This document shows positions 26,690-35,587 of a stretch of DNA of 64,000 nucleotides, piece by piece. Source of the stretch: JAWKOK01 sp963765875 (GTDB lineage Bacteria; Chloroflexota; Anaerolineae; Caldilineales; Caldilineaceae). A program made the translations under genes and the position numbers. The stretch spans positions 496,001-560,000 of the forward strand of contig CAVXYK010000006.1 in NCBI GenBank assembly GCA_963765875.1, in the 5' to 3' direction. Below the pieces are notes generated by a model, which was not told the DNA's origin, ran no database searches, and saw nothing but the letters and a program-made list of their open reading frames with translations. Within the stretch, counting starts at the first letter, position 1, and each line of letters begins with the position of its first letter.

Positions 26690-27039
26690 ATATTCAGTAG
26701 TTCACGATCTGTCATTCTGAATACCCGACGCAGCGGGGCTTCGCAAAAACTGAGAGAAACAAGATGCGCTCAAGCGTAACCCCTGTCATTCTGAGTGGGT
26801 CACCGTGTCCAGATCGGTCACCAAGACTGATTAGTGAAGAATCTGGACGACTCTGTCCAGACCCTTCGTTGGTCTCTCAAGGGGTCCAATTCACTGACGC
26901 TTTCCCACTCAGGGTGACAGTCTATCTCTTGCCGCAGTTGGGCTTGTTTCCTAGAGGCGGGTATTTTCGAGCACGTCACTCTGGCAAAAGGCCGGCGAAG
27001 AATCTCGCTTTTCACCGAATTGTGAACTACTGATATTCT
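26690..27039. repeat. 350-bp MITE-like element with CAGTAGTTCAC ends
   Basis: The left end (26691-26710) and the inverse of the right end (27019-27038) share CAGTAGTTCACnAT, with a similar AT-rich outer edge. Inside are words of a known dispersed type (TGTCATTCTGAATACCC and its inverse-like GGGTGACAG) but no transposase or other ORF. Together with the hairpin at 26641 it fills the 464-bp gap between the SLC12-like gene and the unknown gene on the minus strand, whose stop touches its right end. Confidence 0.6.
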
Positions 27040-27929
27040 CAGTTTCGAATTTCCAGCATTGTCGAAAGACTATTTGCGTAGGCTTGTATGCCTGGATTGT
27101 CTCGTAGCAAGGAAAAAGTCAATAGATCGCCTGCGGTCTCTAAAGTCAGATTGACAACGGCGGCGTTTTTAGGATCCGGCGTCCAGGCCACGCCGAGAAT
27201 ATTGTTCCAGGGAATATATGTCTCGCGACGTCCATAGACTGACTGCCATGCGTACCTGAAGTCCTGACCACGATCGATGATTTTCAGTTCCCCACCATCA
27301 TACAGGTGCATAGACTCCAGCAACGTCTTGCCGAATGTACCAAAGAACAGTTTGCGGAGACCCGATTCATGAGTTCCCACCGGCGTGTCCGCCTGTGTTG
27401 CCATCAGGCGTAGAGCTGGCTTACGTGCTTGCTTGGTCGCCAACAGATTCGTGAAGTAAAAACTGAGATCCTCGTGGCAAGCGACCGGGTCCTCGACCGG
27501 CGGCGCAACGCGGATCTCTTTAACATATCGCCCGCGTATCAAGGCAACCATGCGCTGCATGAGCACTTTCGAAACGGTGTTGAAGGGCAAACTGTGTGTC
27601 TGGTTTTCGAGGAAGAGATGGACCGCTGCCTTCAGGAGGTCTTCTGCATAACGAAGCGCCTGAATATCACGATAGGCGAAGGTCTGTCGTCGAACCTCAT
27701 CCTCAACTCGTTGCAGAAACACAAGATCGTCCGCATAGAGACTGACCATGTAGTCGTAGAGGTTCATCCCGGCGCGGACCCTACGCCGTTCTATGGTGCG
27801 CGGAATCTTTATGGCGAGCAGCGGAATCTCATCACGTGTCAAATAAGGCAAAAAAAGAGGCGGCGGTGGATCCGCGTCCGATATCTCAACTGCCCAGGGG
27901 CCGAACCGGTCGTATTCAGGATCTCTCAT
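27039..27929 (-). CDS. Hypothetical protein
   Basis: 296 residues beginning MRDPEYDRFGPWAVEIS. I do not recognise the family. Visible features: an N-terminal Pro/acidic stretch with LFLPYLTRDEIPLLAIKIPR, a helical middle (RVRAGMNLYDYMVSLYADDL, FAYRDIQALRYAEDLLKAA), and a C-terminal beta-rich segment ending in LETAGDLLTFSLLRDN. There is no signal peptide or membrane helix, so a soluble cytoplasmic protein is likely. The ribosome site is weak. It is first in position but last in transcription order of four minus-strand genes (to 29683) that are separated by short gaps. Confidence 0.65.
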   Translation of the reverse strand: MRDPEYDRFGPWAVEISDADPPPPLFLPYLTRDEIPLLAIKIPRTIERRRVRAGMNLYDYMVSLYADDLVFLQRVEDEVRRQTFAYRDIQALRYAEDLLKAAVHLFLENQTHSLPFNTVSKVLMQRMVALIRGRYVKEIRVAPPVEDPVACHEDLSFYFTNLLATKQARKPALRLMATQADTPVGTHESGLRKLFFGTFGKTLLESMHLYDGGELKIIDRGQDFRYAWQSVYGRRETYIPWNNILGVAWTPDPKNAAVVNLTLETAGDLLTFSLLRDNPGIQAYANSLSTMLEIRN

Positions 27930-27987
27930 ATTTCGTGCTCACGGACTCTGACTGGGGAAAGGGAGTCTGGATCGCCCCCTACTGAAG

Positions 27988-28446
27988 TCAAGCAAGCTCG
28001 TCCGCCGACGGCGGCTCAAACCAATCCCACCACTCATCGAGCTCATCCACGGTGACGGCAAATGTACCAGGCGGCAATGCTGCGTTGCGCCTAACAAGGC
28101 GATCCCAGAGCTGATCACGTTCGACTGCCAGGTAATGCAACACAACGATTGCACCGAGCGCTTCAGCCTCGACACGATAGCGCTCCCTCTCCTCGCGTGA
28201 CCAGAATCCCCACTCCAAGATCACATCCTGGCCCAGCATGAGCAGCCGCCTGGCCAGATCCCATTGAAGAGCCTCCACAGGGGACCGCAACCGATCGCGC
28301 TCGGGGATATCTGTGGGATCAGCCAGGATCGGCACAATCCATTCGTCGGGCGACAGTCGTACGGCCGAATGGGTCTGTTCGATCTGGCGAGCCAGTGTTG
28401 TCTTGCCCGCTCCCGGCAGCCCACAGATCAGATAGAGGGTTGTCAT
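27988..28446 (-). CDS. AAA/P-loop kinase-like ATPase
   Basis: 152 residues from the ATG at 28446 (MTTLYLICGLPGAGKTTLAR); the longer frame to 28515 only translates a repeat hairpin. The Walker A motif GLPGAGKTT starts at about residue 9. VRLSPDEWI marks a zeta-toxin/polynucleotide-kinase-like nucleoside kinase, and ILEWGFWSREERERYR is the LID-side Arg cluster. These small cytoplasmic kinases phosphorylate nucleosides, small molecules or antibiotics such as chloramphenicol. No antitoxin-like gene lies next to it, so I do not call a toxin. It is 59 bp upstream of the unknown gene. Confidence 0.85.
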   Translation of the reverse strand: MTTLYLICGLPGAGKTTLARQIEQTHSAVRLSPDEWIVPILADPTDIPERDRLRSPVEALQWDLARRLLMLGQDVILEWGFWSREERERYRVEAEALGAIVVLHYLAVERDQLWDRLVRRNAALPPGTFAVTVDELDEWWDWFEPPSADELA

Positions 28447-28466
28447 GACGAATGCCTTTTCAATCC

Positions 28467-28575
28467 CACGGACGCGCAAGTAGAGGCGCAAGATTTTGCG
28501 TCTCAGCCACTGCAATCCGTAGATGTGTGTGGTTTCGTTTTAGACGGAGGACGCAAGATATTGCGTCTCTACGTT
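28467..28575. repeat. Paired ATTGCGTCTC hairpins
   Basis: GGCGCAAGATTTTGCGTCT (about 28488-28506) and GACGCAAGATATTGCGTC (about 28547-28564) are two short palindromes of the GTAGAGACGCAA type, which is widespread as a dispersed hairpin. They occupy the space between the kinase and methyltransferase-like genes. Confidence 0.55.
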
Positions 28576-28581
28576 GACGCG

Positions 28582-29121
28582 CTATGGTGCAGGCGGCTCT
28601 GAGACTAGGCCGATGTTCTTGGGGCCTTTGAATTCGAAGATCGTCTGTTCAAACCAAACATCATTCTCCCGATAGAACTCGGCGACGGAATCGACCAGTT
28701 CATCACGTCCAAGCTTCTCCTCGGACCAGAAATTGCAGCACGGGACGACGATGACGGGCTTGACCAGCGCTGCCTCTGCCACAGCCCGCGTGGCTTGATC
28801 AGGATGCAGTCCAACAATCAGATCGTAGTAGGAGGCCAGCGTAGGATCAAATTCTTCCGCCCGATTGGGTACGCCACGCAGTGTCCAGCCACGCGGATCG
28901 ACGACTTCCGCCTCATAGTTGTACTTCTTGCGCAGAATCCGAGACAACATGCCCTGACCACCGGCGACATCGGCAATATAGCTGATGCTCGAGCCATAGC
29001 GGTCGTAGATGAAGGCCGCCATGACCTCAAACCTGTCGACCGCGCCGTGAAAGCGGCTGCGTCCTTTATTTGCAGAGCCTTTTCCAGAAACGCTCTTCTT
29101 GGCTGTGGCTTTCCTGGCCAT
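28582..29121 (-). CDS. Class I methyltransferase-like protein
   Basis: 179 residues with a Lys/Ser-rich N-terminal tail (MARKATAKKSVSGKGSANKG) followed by a SAM-binding-like core: SISYIADVAGGQGMLSRIL, in which DVAGGQGMLS resembles motif I, EVVDPRGW as the acidic strand-2 end, and YDLIVGLHPDQATRAVAEAA. It ends in KPVIVVPCCNFWSEEKLG, a VPCC motif seen in RNA methyltransferase-like proteins. The basic tail suggests nucleic-acid binding. The target is unknown and enzymatic activity is inferred from motifs only. The phosphatase gene ends 23 bp upstream on the same strand. Confidence 0.7.
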   Translation of the reverse strand: MARKATAKKSVSGKGSANKGRSRFHGAVDRFEVMAAFIYDRYGSSISYIADVAGGQGMLSRILRKKYNYEAEVVDPRGWTLRGVPNRAEEFDPTLASYYDLIVGLHPDQATRAVAEAALVKPVIVVPCCNFWSEEKLGRDELVDSVAEFYRENDVWFEQTIFEFKGPKNIGLVSEPPAP

Positions 29122-29144
29122 CTATACCCTCTTTATCTCAAACA

Positions 29145-29683
29145 CTATCGGCACATCTCCAACAGAGCGTAGAGCTTTCGCTTGCCTGCGTCATGCCGCC
29201 CTTCGGCCTCATACGGATTCGGTCCTGTTCCGACCACCATCTCCGCGGCATACTCCGGATCCATGCCATAGCGAAAGACCAGCCATGCCGCAAGCACGTG
29301 TCCCGTCCGCCCGGAACCGGCTGAGCAATGCACGACAACCCGTGCATTGGCCTCATCGGCTGATGCCAGAAAGGGCAAGATGGTCTCGCAAAGTGTCGCA
29401 GCATCCCCCAACTGGAAGTCCGGAACCGGTGCCCAACAGACATGCTCAGCGCCAAAGTGAGACCGATAGACGCGCAGCAAATCCTGGTAGAATCCAACCT
29501 GTTCAGCCGACAGCAAACAACAGACTCGTTGAATGTCCGACGCCAACATGAAGTTTATCCAGGCATCCACTTGTCGAGAAGAGACGGCATTGCGACCGTA
29601 TCCAGGACGCGATGCGCCGTAGACTGTCGGTTCCGTCTGGATTGCCGGACCAAAGTTGTAGATTTTCTCGAACTCATACTCAT
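29145..29683 (-). CDS. Protein tyrosine/dual-specificity phosphatase family protein, start region frame-disrupted
   Basis: The open frame (from 29570) holds the signature VVHCSAGSGRTGHVLAAW, the C(X)5R phosphate loop with catalytic Cys and Arg, and the general acid in APVPDFQ. Upstream, still in frame, the segment YNFGPAIQTEPTVYGASRPG is a recognisable N-terminus of this family but has no start codon. An ATG at 29683 lies one frame off; restoring one A in the run at 29663-29666 would join them as MSMSSRKIYNFGPA. I therefore extend the gene to 29683 and suspect a homopolymer deletion. The protein should remove phosphate from protein or small-molecule substrates in the cytoplasm; the target is unknown. 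Confidence 0.75.
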
Positions 29684-29850
29684 GGCGGGTTCAATTTGAA
29701 GCAAGAAAACTCTGCTGGCCGAAGCTCGGACGACTTTATTGAATATCTAGGACTCCACTGCAAGAAGCCTTTTCTTGACACGACTGGTCACGAATTTCCA
29801 CGAACTGTGTCGAGCCTCCAGAGAATAGATTCGTGTGAATTCGTGTCTGG

Positions 29851-32085
29851 CTACCATTTTGCATTGGAGCCATCTAGCCAACCCAAAAGGGTGTTGAAAT
29901 CAGATTCTTGATCGCGGGATGAACTGCCTACCATCACCTCAAATTCACCCGGCTCCACCACGCTTTCCATTGCCTGGTTGATCAAGGCCAAGCGCTCGAA
30001 CGGTACCTCCAGCTTCACTGTCGTCTTCTCGCCAGGTTGTAGCCAGACACGTTCGAAAGCTTTCAACTCCTTGACCGGCGTTGTCACAGAGCTGTAGACA
30101 TCATTGACGTAGAGCTGGACGACCTCATGGCCGGCGACAGAGCCAACGTTCTCGACATCGATTTCCACGCGCAGCGGCTGGCCAGCGCTCAATTGCGCTG
30201 AAGGCAGTTTCAGGTTTCGATAGACATAACTGGTGTAGCTAAGTCCATAGCCGAAGGCAAAGAGCGGTTCAGCCGGCATGTCGATGTAGCTGGGCGCGTG
30301 CCAGCCGGGCAGCTGATTGTAGTAGACCGGCTGTTGGCCGACATGATGGGGAAAGGAGATGGGTAGTTTGGCGCAGAAGTTGCGGTCACCGAAGAGCAGA
30401 CCGGCCAGGGCTGCACCGCCCTGATTGCCAGGGTTGAACGCCTCCACGATGGCATGGACATGTTCAGCCACCCAAGGAATACTCAGCGGCTTGCCGTTGA
30501 TGAGCACGACGACCATGGGCGTACCTGTGGCGTGGATCTCTTCCAAAAGCCGTTGCTGCGCACCGCTCAAGTCCAAGTCGGCACGGTCACGGATCTCACC
30601 GTTCTGGGTCAGCGTGTCGCCAACAACAACGACGGCCACGTCGGCCCCGCGTGCCAGCTCGACCGCCTCTGCGATTCGCTCGATACTCGAGTCGATCAGA
30701 TCACAGCCCTGGTCGTAGGCAATCTGGATCTCATCGTCTGCCCGCACACGAATGCCCTCCAGCACCGTCACCACATTCTCACGCGTCAACGCAGCAATAA
30801 ACTCGTCCAAGCGCCCGGCGTCGATGCTCTCGTGCACGCCCTGGAAGGTCCAGTCTCCCAGTTGAGCCGCCATGTTGTCGGCATTGGGACCGATGACGGC
30901 GATGCGGGCAACGTCGTCTTTGAACGGCAGTAGATCATCTTCGTTCTTGAGCAGTACAATTGACTGATAGGCGCTCTCCAGAGCGATCTCACGATGGCTT
31001 TGGCCGCCAATCAGAGACTCGCCTTGGGCCAGGTCAGTGTAGCGATTGTCGTCGAATAACTCCATGGCAAATTTGAGACGCAGTATGCGGCGGCACGAAT
31101 CGTCGACTAACTTTATGTCAACAATGCCATCATGAACCAAGGTATTGGCGATGTCAATAAATGCCGGCGTCGTCATGATCATGTCATTGCCCGCATCAAC
31201 GGCACGCTCTACCGCCTGCTCCATGGTGGCGCAGACCTTCTGCTCGTTGTGCAGCCGTCCGACATTGTCCCAGTCTGTGATCAGAAAGCCGTCAAAGGCC
31301 CACTCATCTTGCAATACATCGCGCAATAGCCAGCGATTGATGGAACACGGTAGACCGTCGATGGCCTGATATCCTGCCATAAAGGTGGCGCAGCCTGCCT
31401 TCACGGCATCCTCGAATGGCTTGAGATAGGTTGAACGTAGACTGCGTTGCGTCAGTTCTGCCTCGCTCGAGTCTCGGCCGCCCACAGTGCCGGGATATCC
31501 GGCATAGTGTTTGGCGCAGGCCAAGATCGTGTGTGGATCGGCCAATGCGTGGTCGCCATTGTCATTGGCGCCCTGGTAGCCGCGGATGATGGCCTGGCCC
31601 AGTTGACCGATCAGGTAGGGATCCTCGCCGAATGTCTCGTTGATGCGACCCCAGCGCAGGTCGCGGGCCGTGCCGAGTACGGGCGAGAAGGTCCAGTGCA
31701 TGCCGGTGAGTGCGGCCTCTTTGGCGGTGACGCGACCCACGTCACCAAGCAACTCCGGATTCCACGAGCAGGCCAGGGCCAACTGGGTGGGGAAGACCGT
31801 GGCAGCCGGCCAGAAGGCGTGGCCATGGATGGCGTCGATACCAAAGATGAGCGGGATGCCCAGTCGGCTATCCGCGGCCAGTTGCTGCAACTCGTTGGTC
31901 ACCTCGCCGATGACATGGAGCAGAGAGCCAACATGCTTCTCCTTGACCCAGTATTCCGGGTCTTCGCGGCCATCAAGCTGGCACATCTGGCCGATCTTCT
32001 CTTCCAGGGTCATGCGGCTCAGCAGATCATCGACCCGCTCGTCGATCGAGCGCCGTCGATCCTGATAGATGGCATTCTCTGGCAT
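29851..32085 (-). CDS. Glycoside hydrolase family 3 beta-glucosidase
   Basis: 744 residues from the ATG at 32085 (MPENAIYQDRR) with GGAGAGG upstream; the longer frame to 32139 is not needed. The N-terminal (beta/alpha)8 domain contains LTLEEKIGQM-type start residues, PLIFGIDAIHGH, ACAKHYAGYPGTVGGRD and the nucleophile Asp in GFLITDWDNVGRLH. The middle alpha/beta sandwich (VVVVGDTLTQNGEIRDRADL) and the C-terminal fibronectin-III-like domain (ELKAFERVWLQPGEKTTVKL) complete the typical three-domain layout. No signal peptide, so cytoplasmic cleavage of imported beta-glucosides is likely. It is the last gene after an ABC sugar importer, separated by a long hairpin. Confidence 0.93.
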   Translation of the reverse strand: MPENAIYQDRRRSIDERVDDLLSRMTLEEKIGQMCQLDGREDPEYWVKEKHVGSLLHVIGEVTNELQQLAADSRLGIPLIFGIDAIHGHAFWPAATVFPTQLALACSWNPELLGDVGRVTAKEAALTGMHWTFSPVLGTARDLRWGRINETFGEDPYLIGQLGQAIIRGYQGANDNGDHALADPHTILACAKHYAGYPGTVGGRDSSEAELTQRSLRSTYLKPFEDAVKAGCATFMAGYQAIDGLPCSINRWLLRDVLQDEWAFDGFLITDWDNVGRLHNEQKVCATMEQAVERAVDAGNDMIMTTPAFIDIANTLVHDGIVDIKLVDDSCRRILRLKFAMELFDDNRYTDLAQGESLIGGQSHREIALESAYQSIVLLKNEDDLLPFKDDVARIAVIGPNADNMAAQLGDWTFQGVHESIDAGRLDEFIAALTRENVVTVLEGIRVRADDEIQIAYDQGCDLIDSSIERIAEAVELARGADVAVVVVGDTLTQNGEIRDRADLDLSGAQQRLLEEIHATGTPMVVVLINGKPLSIPWVAEHVHAIVEAFNPGNQGGAALAGLLFGDRNFCAKLPISFPHHVGQQPVYYNQLPGWHAPSYIDMPAEPLFAFGYGLSYTSYVYRNLKLPSAQLSAGQPLRVEIDVENVGSVAGHEVVQLYVNDVYSSVTTPVKELKAFERVWLQPGEKTTVKLEVPFERLALINQAMESVVEPGEFEVMVGSSSRDQESDFNTLLGWLDGSNAKW

Positions 32086-32226
32086 TGTTGCCTCTCCGTT
32101 GGCTGGTTGATGGAGGATTCGGCGTTCGGTCCAACCCAAGTATACCTACTCGCCTAACGCAGAGGAAAACCACGGAAGCGTCTGACTGAGCGTGAACCTC
32201 TACTGTTATGCGGTGCAAAAAGAACG

Positions 32227-32299
32227 CGATCCACGAAGGGGCACAAAGGGACACGAAGAAACCAACACTTCGTGTCCCTTTGTGCCCCTTCGTGGATCG
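32227..32299 (-). terminator. Perfect 32-bp hairpin between permease and GH3 genes
   Basis: The arms 32227-32258 and 32268-32299 are exact inverses around 9 bases (core CACAAAGGGACACGAAG). On the minus strand the fold is followed by CGTTCTTTTTGCAC, so it could end or attenuate the ABC transcript before the GH3 gene. The same words occur as dispersed repeats in other genomes, so it may be a repeat that gained this role. Confidence 0.55.
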
Positions 32300-32317
32300 T
32301 GTTTGTTCAGAGTCGCG

Positions 32318-33187
32318 TTATTTGATCCCTGTGCGGGCGATGCCCTGGACGAAGTAATTCTGGAAGGCCAGGAAGACGATGATGATGGGAATCAACGAAA
32401 TGACAACCATGGAAATCACCGCCGGGTAGTCAGTTCCGTATTCGCCCTTCATGAAATTGATGCCGAGCTGGACTGTAAACATCTCCTTGCGCGGGAGCGC
32501 CACCAGAGGCCATGCAAATGCATTCCACCGGCCGGAGAAACCCAGAATCACGAGGACGGCGATGGCCGGGCGCGTCAATGGCAGAACAACCTTTCGGAAT
32601 ATCGTGAATTCGCCAGCCCCATCGAGCCTGGCCGCCTCCAATAACTCGTCGGGCAGATCGAGCATGAATTGACGAGCGAAAAAGAGACCAAATGGATCAG
32701 CCATGTGGGGGCCGATCACGCCCCAGTAGGTATTCACCCAGCCAAACTCTGCCAGTAGTAAGAAGCGCGGAATCAGCAGCACCTGCAATGGGATCATCAG
32801 CGTGCTGAGAATGATCAAAAAGAGAACGTTACGCCCACGAAAGTTATATTTGGCAAATGCGAAGCCGGACAACAGACTGAAAAAGGTGAGGCCAATGACC
32901 GAGACGCCAACGATGATCATTGTGTTGCCATACCAACGCGGCCATGGTTGGCTGGTCCAACCATTGATGTAGTTGGCGAAAGTCAGCGTCTGTGGCAGCA
33001 GATGTAGTTCACGTGAATAGGCCTCCTCTCTGGGTACGATGGTTGTCACCACCATCCAGTAGAGCGGGAAAAACATGATCGCGGCGCCGGACGCGACCGC
33101 CAGCCAGACAGCGACTGTCGACAGACGGTTTTTCGCTCTTGCGTAGACCCAGGATGACTTGTTTGAGTTCACTTGATTGCTGCTCAT
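32318..33187 (-). CDS. ABC sugar transporter permease (MalG type)
   Basis: 289 residues from the ATG at 33187 (MSSNQVNSNKSS), with TAGGAAG upstream. Six membrane segments begin at about residue 20 (SGAAIMFFPLYWMVVTTIVP). The EAA loop that contacts the ATPase is ELLEAARLDGAGEFTIFRKV followed by VLPLTRPAIAVL. The C-terminus is FQNYFVQGIARTGIK, typical of MalG-like subunits. It imports an oligosaccharide or glycoside together with the adjacent permease and binding protein. Its start lies 7 bp after the stop of the first permease, so the two are translated together. No ATPase gene follows. Confidence 0.92.
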   Translation of the reverse strand: MSSNQVNSNKSSWVYARAKNRLSTVAVWLAVASGAAIMFFPLYWMVVTTIVPREEAYSRELHLLPQTLTFANYINGWTSQPWPRWYGNTMIIVGVSVIGLTFFSLLSGFAFAKYNFRGRNVLFLIILSTLMIPLQVLLIPRFLLLAEFGWVNTYWGVIGPHMADPFGLFFARQFMLDLPDELLEAARLDGAGEFTIFRKVVLPLTRPAIAVLVILGFSGRWNAFAWPLVALPRKEMFTVQLGINFMKGEYGTDYPAVISMVVISLIPIIIVFLAFQNYFVQGIARTGIK

Positions 33188-33194
33188 ATGCTTC

Positions 33195-34121
33195 CTAAAT
33201 CCTCCCTCCATCATTGGAGAAACGCCATTGAATCAGCGTTATCGACATGATGATTGCCATGAATACAAGGCCGATGGTGCTGGCATACCCGAACCTCTGG
33301 GCCTGAAACGCCATATTATAGATGTAGATCGTCAACACAGTGGTGGCATAACCTGGGCCGCCACTGGTCATGACATAGCCGAGGTCAAACACCTCAAACG
33401 AGAATATGATACTGAGCACAAGCAAGAGGAAGGTTGTCGGCGCCAACAGAGGAAGCGTGATATGTCGAAAGCGCTGTCCGGAGGAAGCGCCGTCAATTGA
33501 CGCGGCTTCTACCAGGTCTTTGGGAATTGACTGCAAACCAGCGAGGTAGATCAACATGCAAAATCCAACCCGCACCCAAACCGTGGCAATCATGACCGTC
33601 AATAACGCAGTGTCACCATTGGACAACCAGCGAACCTTTTCCAGACCAACAGCCACCAGCATCTTGTTGATAACACCAAATGTGTCGCCAAAGATCCAGC
33701 CTGCCGTGGTTGCCGTTGCCACAGCAGAAATGACAAAGGGCAGAAAGAAGATCGCACGGAAGATCGGCCGCCCCGGGAGATTCTCCCGATTGAGCCCAAT
33801 GGCCGCCAGCAGGCCCAAAGCCATACTGACCGGCACGACGCCCAGCGAGTAGAGGAGCGTATTCTTGAGTGCTATCCAGAAGATCGGATCGGTGAAGAGA
33901 TCCGTGTAGTTCTTGATGTTGATGAATTCCGGCGTTCCGATCCCATTCCAATCAAAGAAACTCATGACCGCCGCATAGGAGATGGGCAGAAACACAAAGG
34001 TGATGAAAATCAACATGGTCGGCGCAATAAATATGTAGGGGATTACCTTGCGCTGATTGCGACTCCACCAACTATAGGTAACAGTGGATGGGATTGCCCG
34101 CGGCTCTGTAGTCAATGACAT
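33195..34121 (-). CDS. ABC sugar transporter permease (MalF/UgpA type)
   Basis: 308 residues beginning MSLTTEPRAIPSTVTYSWW. Six membrane segments follow a short cytoplasmic tail (VIPYIFIAPTMLIFITFVFL). The EAA loop is DLVEAASIDGASSGQRFRHI followed by TLPLLAPTTFLL. DLGYVMTSGGPGYATTVLTI is the signature of the first permease subunit of family-1 carbohydrate importers. It pairs with the MalG-type subunit downstream. The binding-protein gene lies 158 bp upstream across a stable hairpin. Confidence 0.92.
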   Translation of the reverse strand: MSLTTEPRAIPSTVTYSWWSRNQRKVIPYIFIAPTMLIFITFVFLPISYAAVMSFFDWNGIGTPEFINIKNYTDLFTDPIFWIALKNTLLYSLGVVPVSMALGLLAAIGLNRENLPGRPIFRAIFFLPFVISAVATATTAGWIFGDTFGVINKMLVAVGLEKVRWLSNGDTALLTVMIATVWVRVGFCMLIYLAGLQSIPKDLVEAASIDGASSGQRFRHITLPLLAPTTFLLLVLSIIFSFEVFDLGYVMTSGGPGYATTVLTIYIYNMAFQAQRFGYASTIGLVFMAIIMSITLIQWRFSNDGGRI

Positions 34122-34221
34122 CCTGCAGCCTCCGCTGAGTAGACGGGGTAGTCGATCAAAGAGCGATGCGCCCGATAATCAGGAGTTCGAACCAGGGGTT
34201 CAAATCATCGGGTTACACAAT

Positions 34222-34254
34222 TAGTGGTGAGGGTATGGATTACCCTCACCACTA
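34222..34254 (-). promoter_or_regulatory. Intercistronic hairpin between binding-protein and permease genes
   Basis: TAGTGGTGAGGGTA (34222-34235) pairs perfectly with TACCCTCACCACTA (34241-34254) around 5 bases. It lies 25 bp after the binding-protein stop. It has no T-tract, so it is best read as an mRNA-stabilising or attenuating hairpin that would raise binding-protein output over permeases, as in other sugar ABC operons. Confidence 0.6.
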
Positions 34255-34279
34255 TCAGACCTATCGTTCAGAAGTCAGG

Positions 34280-35587
34280 CTATTCGGCCAACACAGCATT
34301 GATCTTGTCTTCCATATTCTGCGCCGTTTCGGCGGCATCCTGGCCACCGACGAAGGCCAGATCGAGCTCATCAGCCATGATGGTGGCGATCTGCGGGAAG
34401 ACCGACATTCCCTGGACAGACGCATGATGGGGATCGATGGTTGCCGCCACCTCACTGAAGAGCAGCATCTGCTCGTTGAACTCAGGATATTCAAGCCCTT
34501 CCATGGCAGACTTGCGTACCGGGTTGAAGAAGGCAGAGGAAGCGTACTCGCGCATATTATCGGTCTGGGTTGCAAACTTAATAAACTCTGCAGCCAACTC
34601 AGGGTGTTCGCTATCCTTGGTCACGGCCAGACCATTGCCGCCCAGGTCAGCATCCTGTCCATTCGGGGTGCACGGCAGATAGGTAACGTCCCAACCCATT
34701 GAAGTCATTTGGTCACGCAGCGCAGGCATGTGCCAGCTACCGGAAATCAAGAAGGCAATTGCGCCGTTCATGAACAGTTCCTCAGCACGCTCCGACATTT
34801 TCATGGAGGTGCTGCCAGGAGAGAGCCCTTCATCGTACCAATTCTGCATCCATTCGATGGTTTGGACGGTCGCGTCTGAATTGATAGCCGAGGCAGAGAG
34901 ATCATCGGTCAGTACTTGTCCGCCGTTGCCGTAGAGGAAGAGCATCCAACGCTTGGCGTTCCAGAGTGCCGCATGGCCGTAGTCAGCGTCGCTGTTTTCC
35001 ATGGCAGCGCGCGACATGTCGTCGAATTCTTCCCAGGTCCAGCACTCATCAATGCTCTGCGGCACTTCGATTCCGGCCTGCTCAACGTAATCCGTGTTGT
35101 AGAAGAGTGCGTGGGTGTCCCACACCATTGGAACCCCGTAGGGCTTGCCGTCGTAGCTGGAAATGGCCCATGCAGCCTCGTAGAAGTCGTCAGAGAAGCC
35201 CTCTTCCAGGTAGGGGCTCAGATCGATGGTGCCGCCCGCATCGGCGTAGAAGGCGAAGTCACCGACGAAACCGACCTTGATGATATCGGCAGCCTCGCCG
35301 GCCGCCAACTCAGTGATGATCTGTTCCTTGAAGCCTTGGCCAGGACGCTCAAGCAGTTCGACCGTAACGCCGGGATTCTCTGCTTCGAACGCATCGATTA
35401 TTTTCTGGAATCCAGCAAATTCACCCGGACCGCCACCGATTGCCAAGGTCAGTTCGATCGCTTCTTCGCCGCCAGAGTCGCCATCAGCAGATTCGCTGGG
35501 CGCGGCTGCCGGCGCTGCGCAACCGGCGAGCATGGCAACAACCAGCAACATGCCGATCGCAACCGTCAACAAGGTCTTTTTCTTCAT
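34280..35587 (-). CDS. ABC sugar transporter substrate-binding lipoprotein
   Basis: 435 residues from the ATG at 35587 (MKKKTLLTVAIGMLLVV) with GGAG 10 bases upstream; a TTG at 35602 overlaps that site. The lipobox LAGC at about residues 21-24 marks lipid attachment at Cys, followed by an Ala/Ser/Gly-rich tether. The mature part is a family-1 extracellular solute-binding protein: IDAFEAENPGVTVELLERPG, VPMVWDTHALFYNTDYVEQA, GAIAFLISGSWHMPALRDQM and GLAVTKDSEHPELAAEFIKF. It captures a sugar outside the membrane for the two permeases. Together with GH3 the substrate is probably a beta-glucoside (inference). Confidence 0.93.
   Translation of the reverse strand: MKKKTLLTVAIGMLLVVAMLAGCAAPAAAPSESADGDSGGEEAIELTLAIGGGPGEFAGFQKIIDAFEAENPGVTVELLERPGQGFKEQIITELAAGEAADIIKVGFVGDFAFYADAGGTIDLSPYLEEGFSDDFYEAAWAISSYDGKPYGVPMVWDTHALFYNTDYVEQAGIEVPQSIDECWTWEEFDDMSRAAMENSDADYGHAALWNAKRWMLFLYGNGGQVLTDDLSASAINSDATVQTIEWMQNWYDEGLSPGSTSMKMSERAEELFMNGAIAFLISGSWHMPALRDQMTSMGWDVTYLPCTPNGQDADLGGNGLAVTKDSEHPELAAEFIKFATQTDNMREYASSAFFNPVRKSAMEGLEYPEFNEQMLLFSEVAATIDPHHASVQGMSVFPQIATIMADELDLAFVGGQDAAETAQNMEDKINAVLAE

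Noticed and set aside
26700..27033. ORF inside the 350-bp repeat element
   Set aside because: It lies entirely within a non-coding repeat and has no ribosome site or family resemblance.
27988..28446. Zeta-type toxin
   Set aside because: P-loop kinase motifs fit, but there is no small antitoxin gene adjacent, so a plain kinase call is safer.
31447..32157. Plus-strand ORF opposite the GH3 gene
   Set aside because: It covers the conserved catalytic domain in antisense and shows no domain of its own.
34180..34215. tRNA-like GAGTTCGAACCA word
   Set aside because: No acceptor stem, anticodon arm or CCA-proximal pairing around it.
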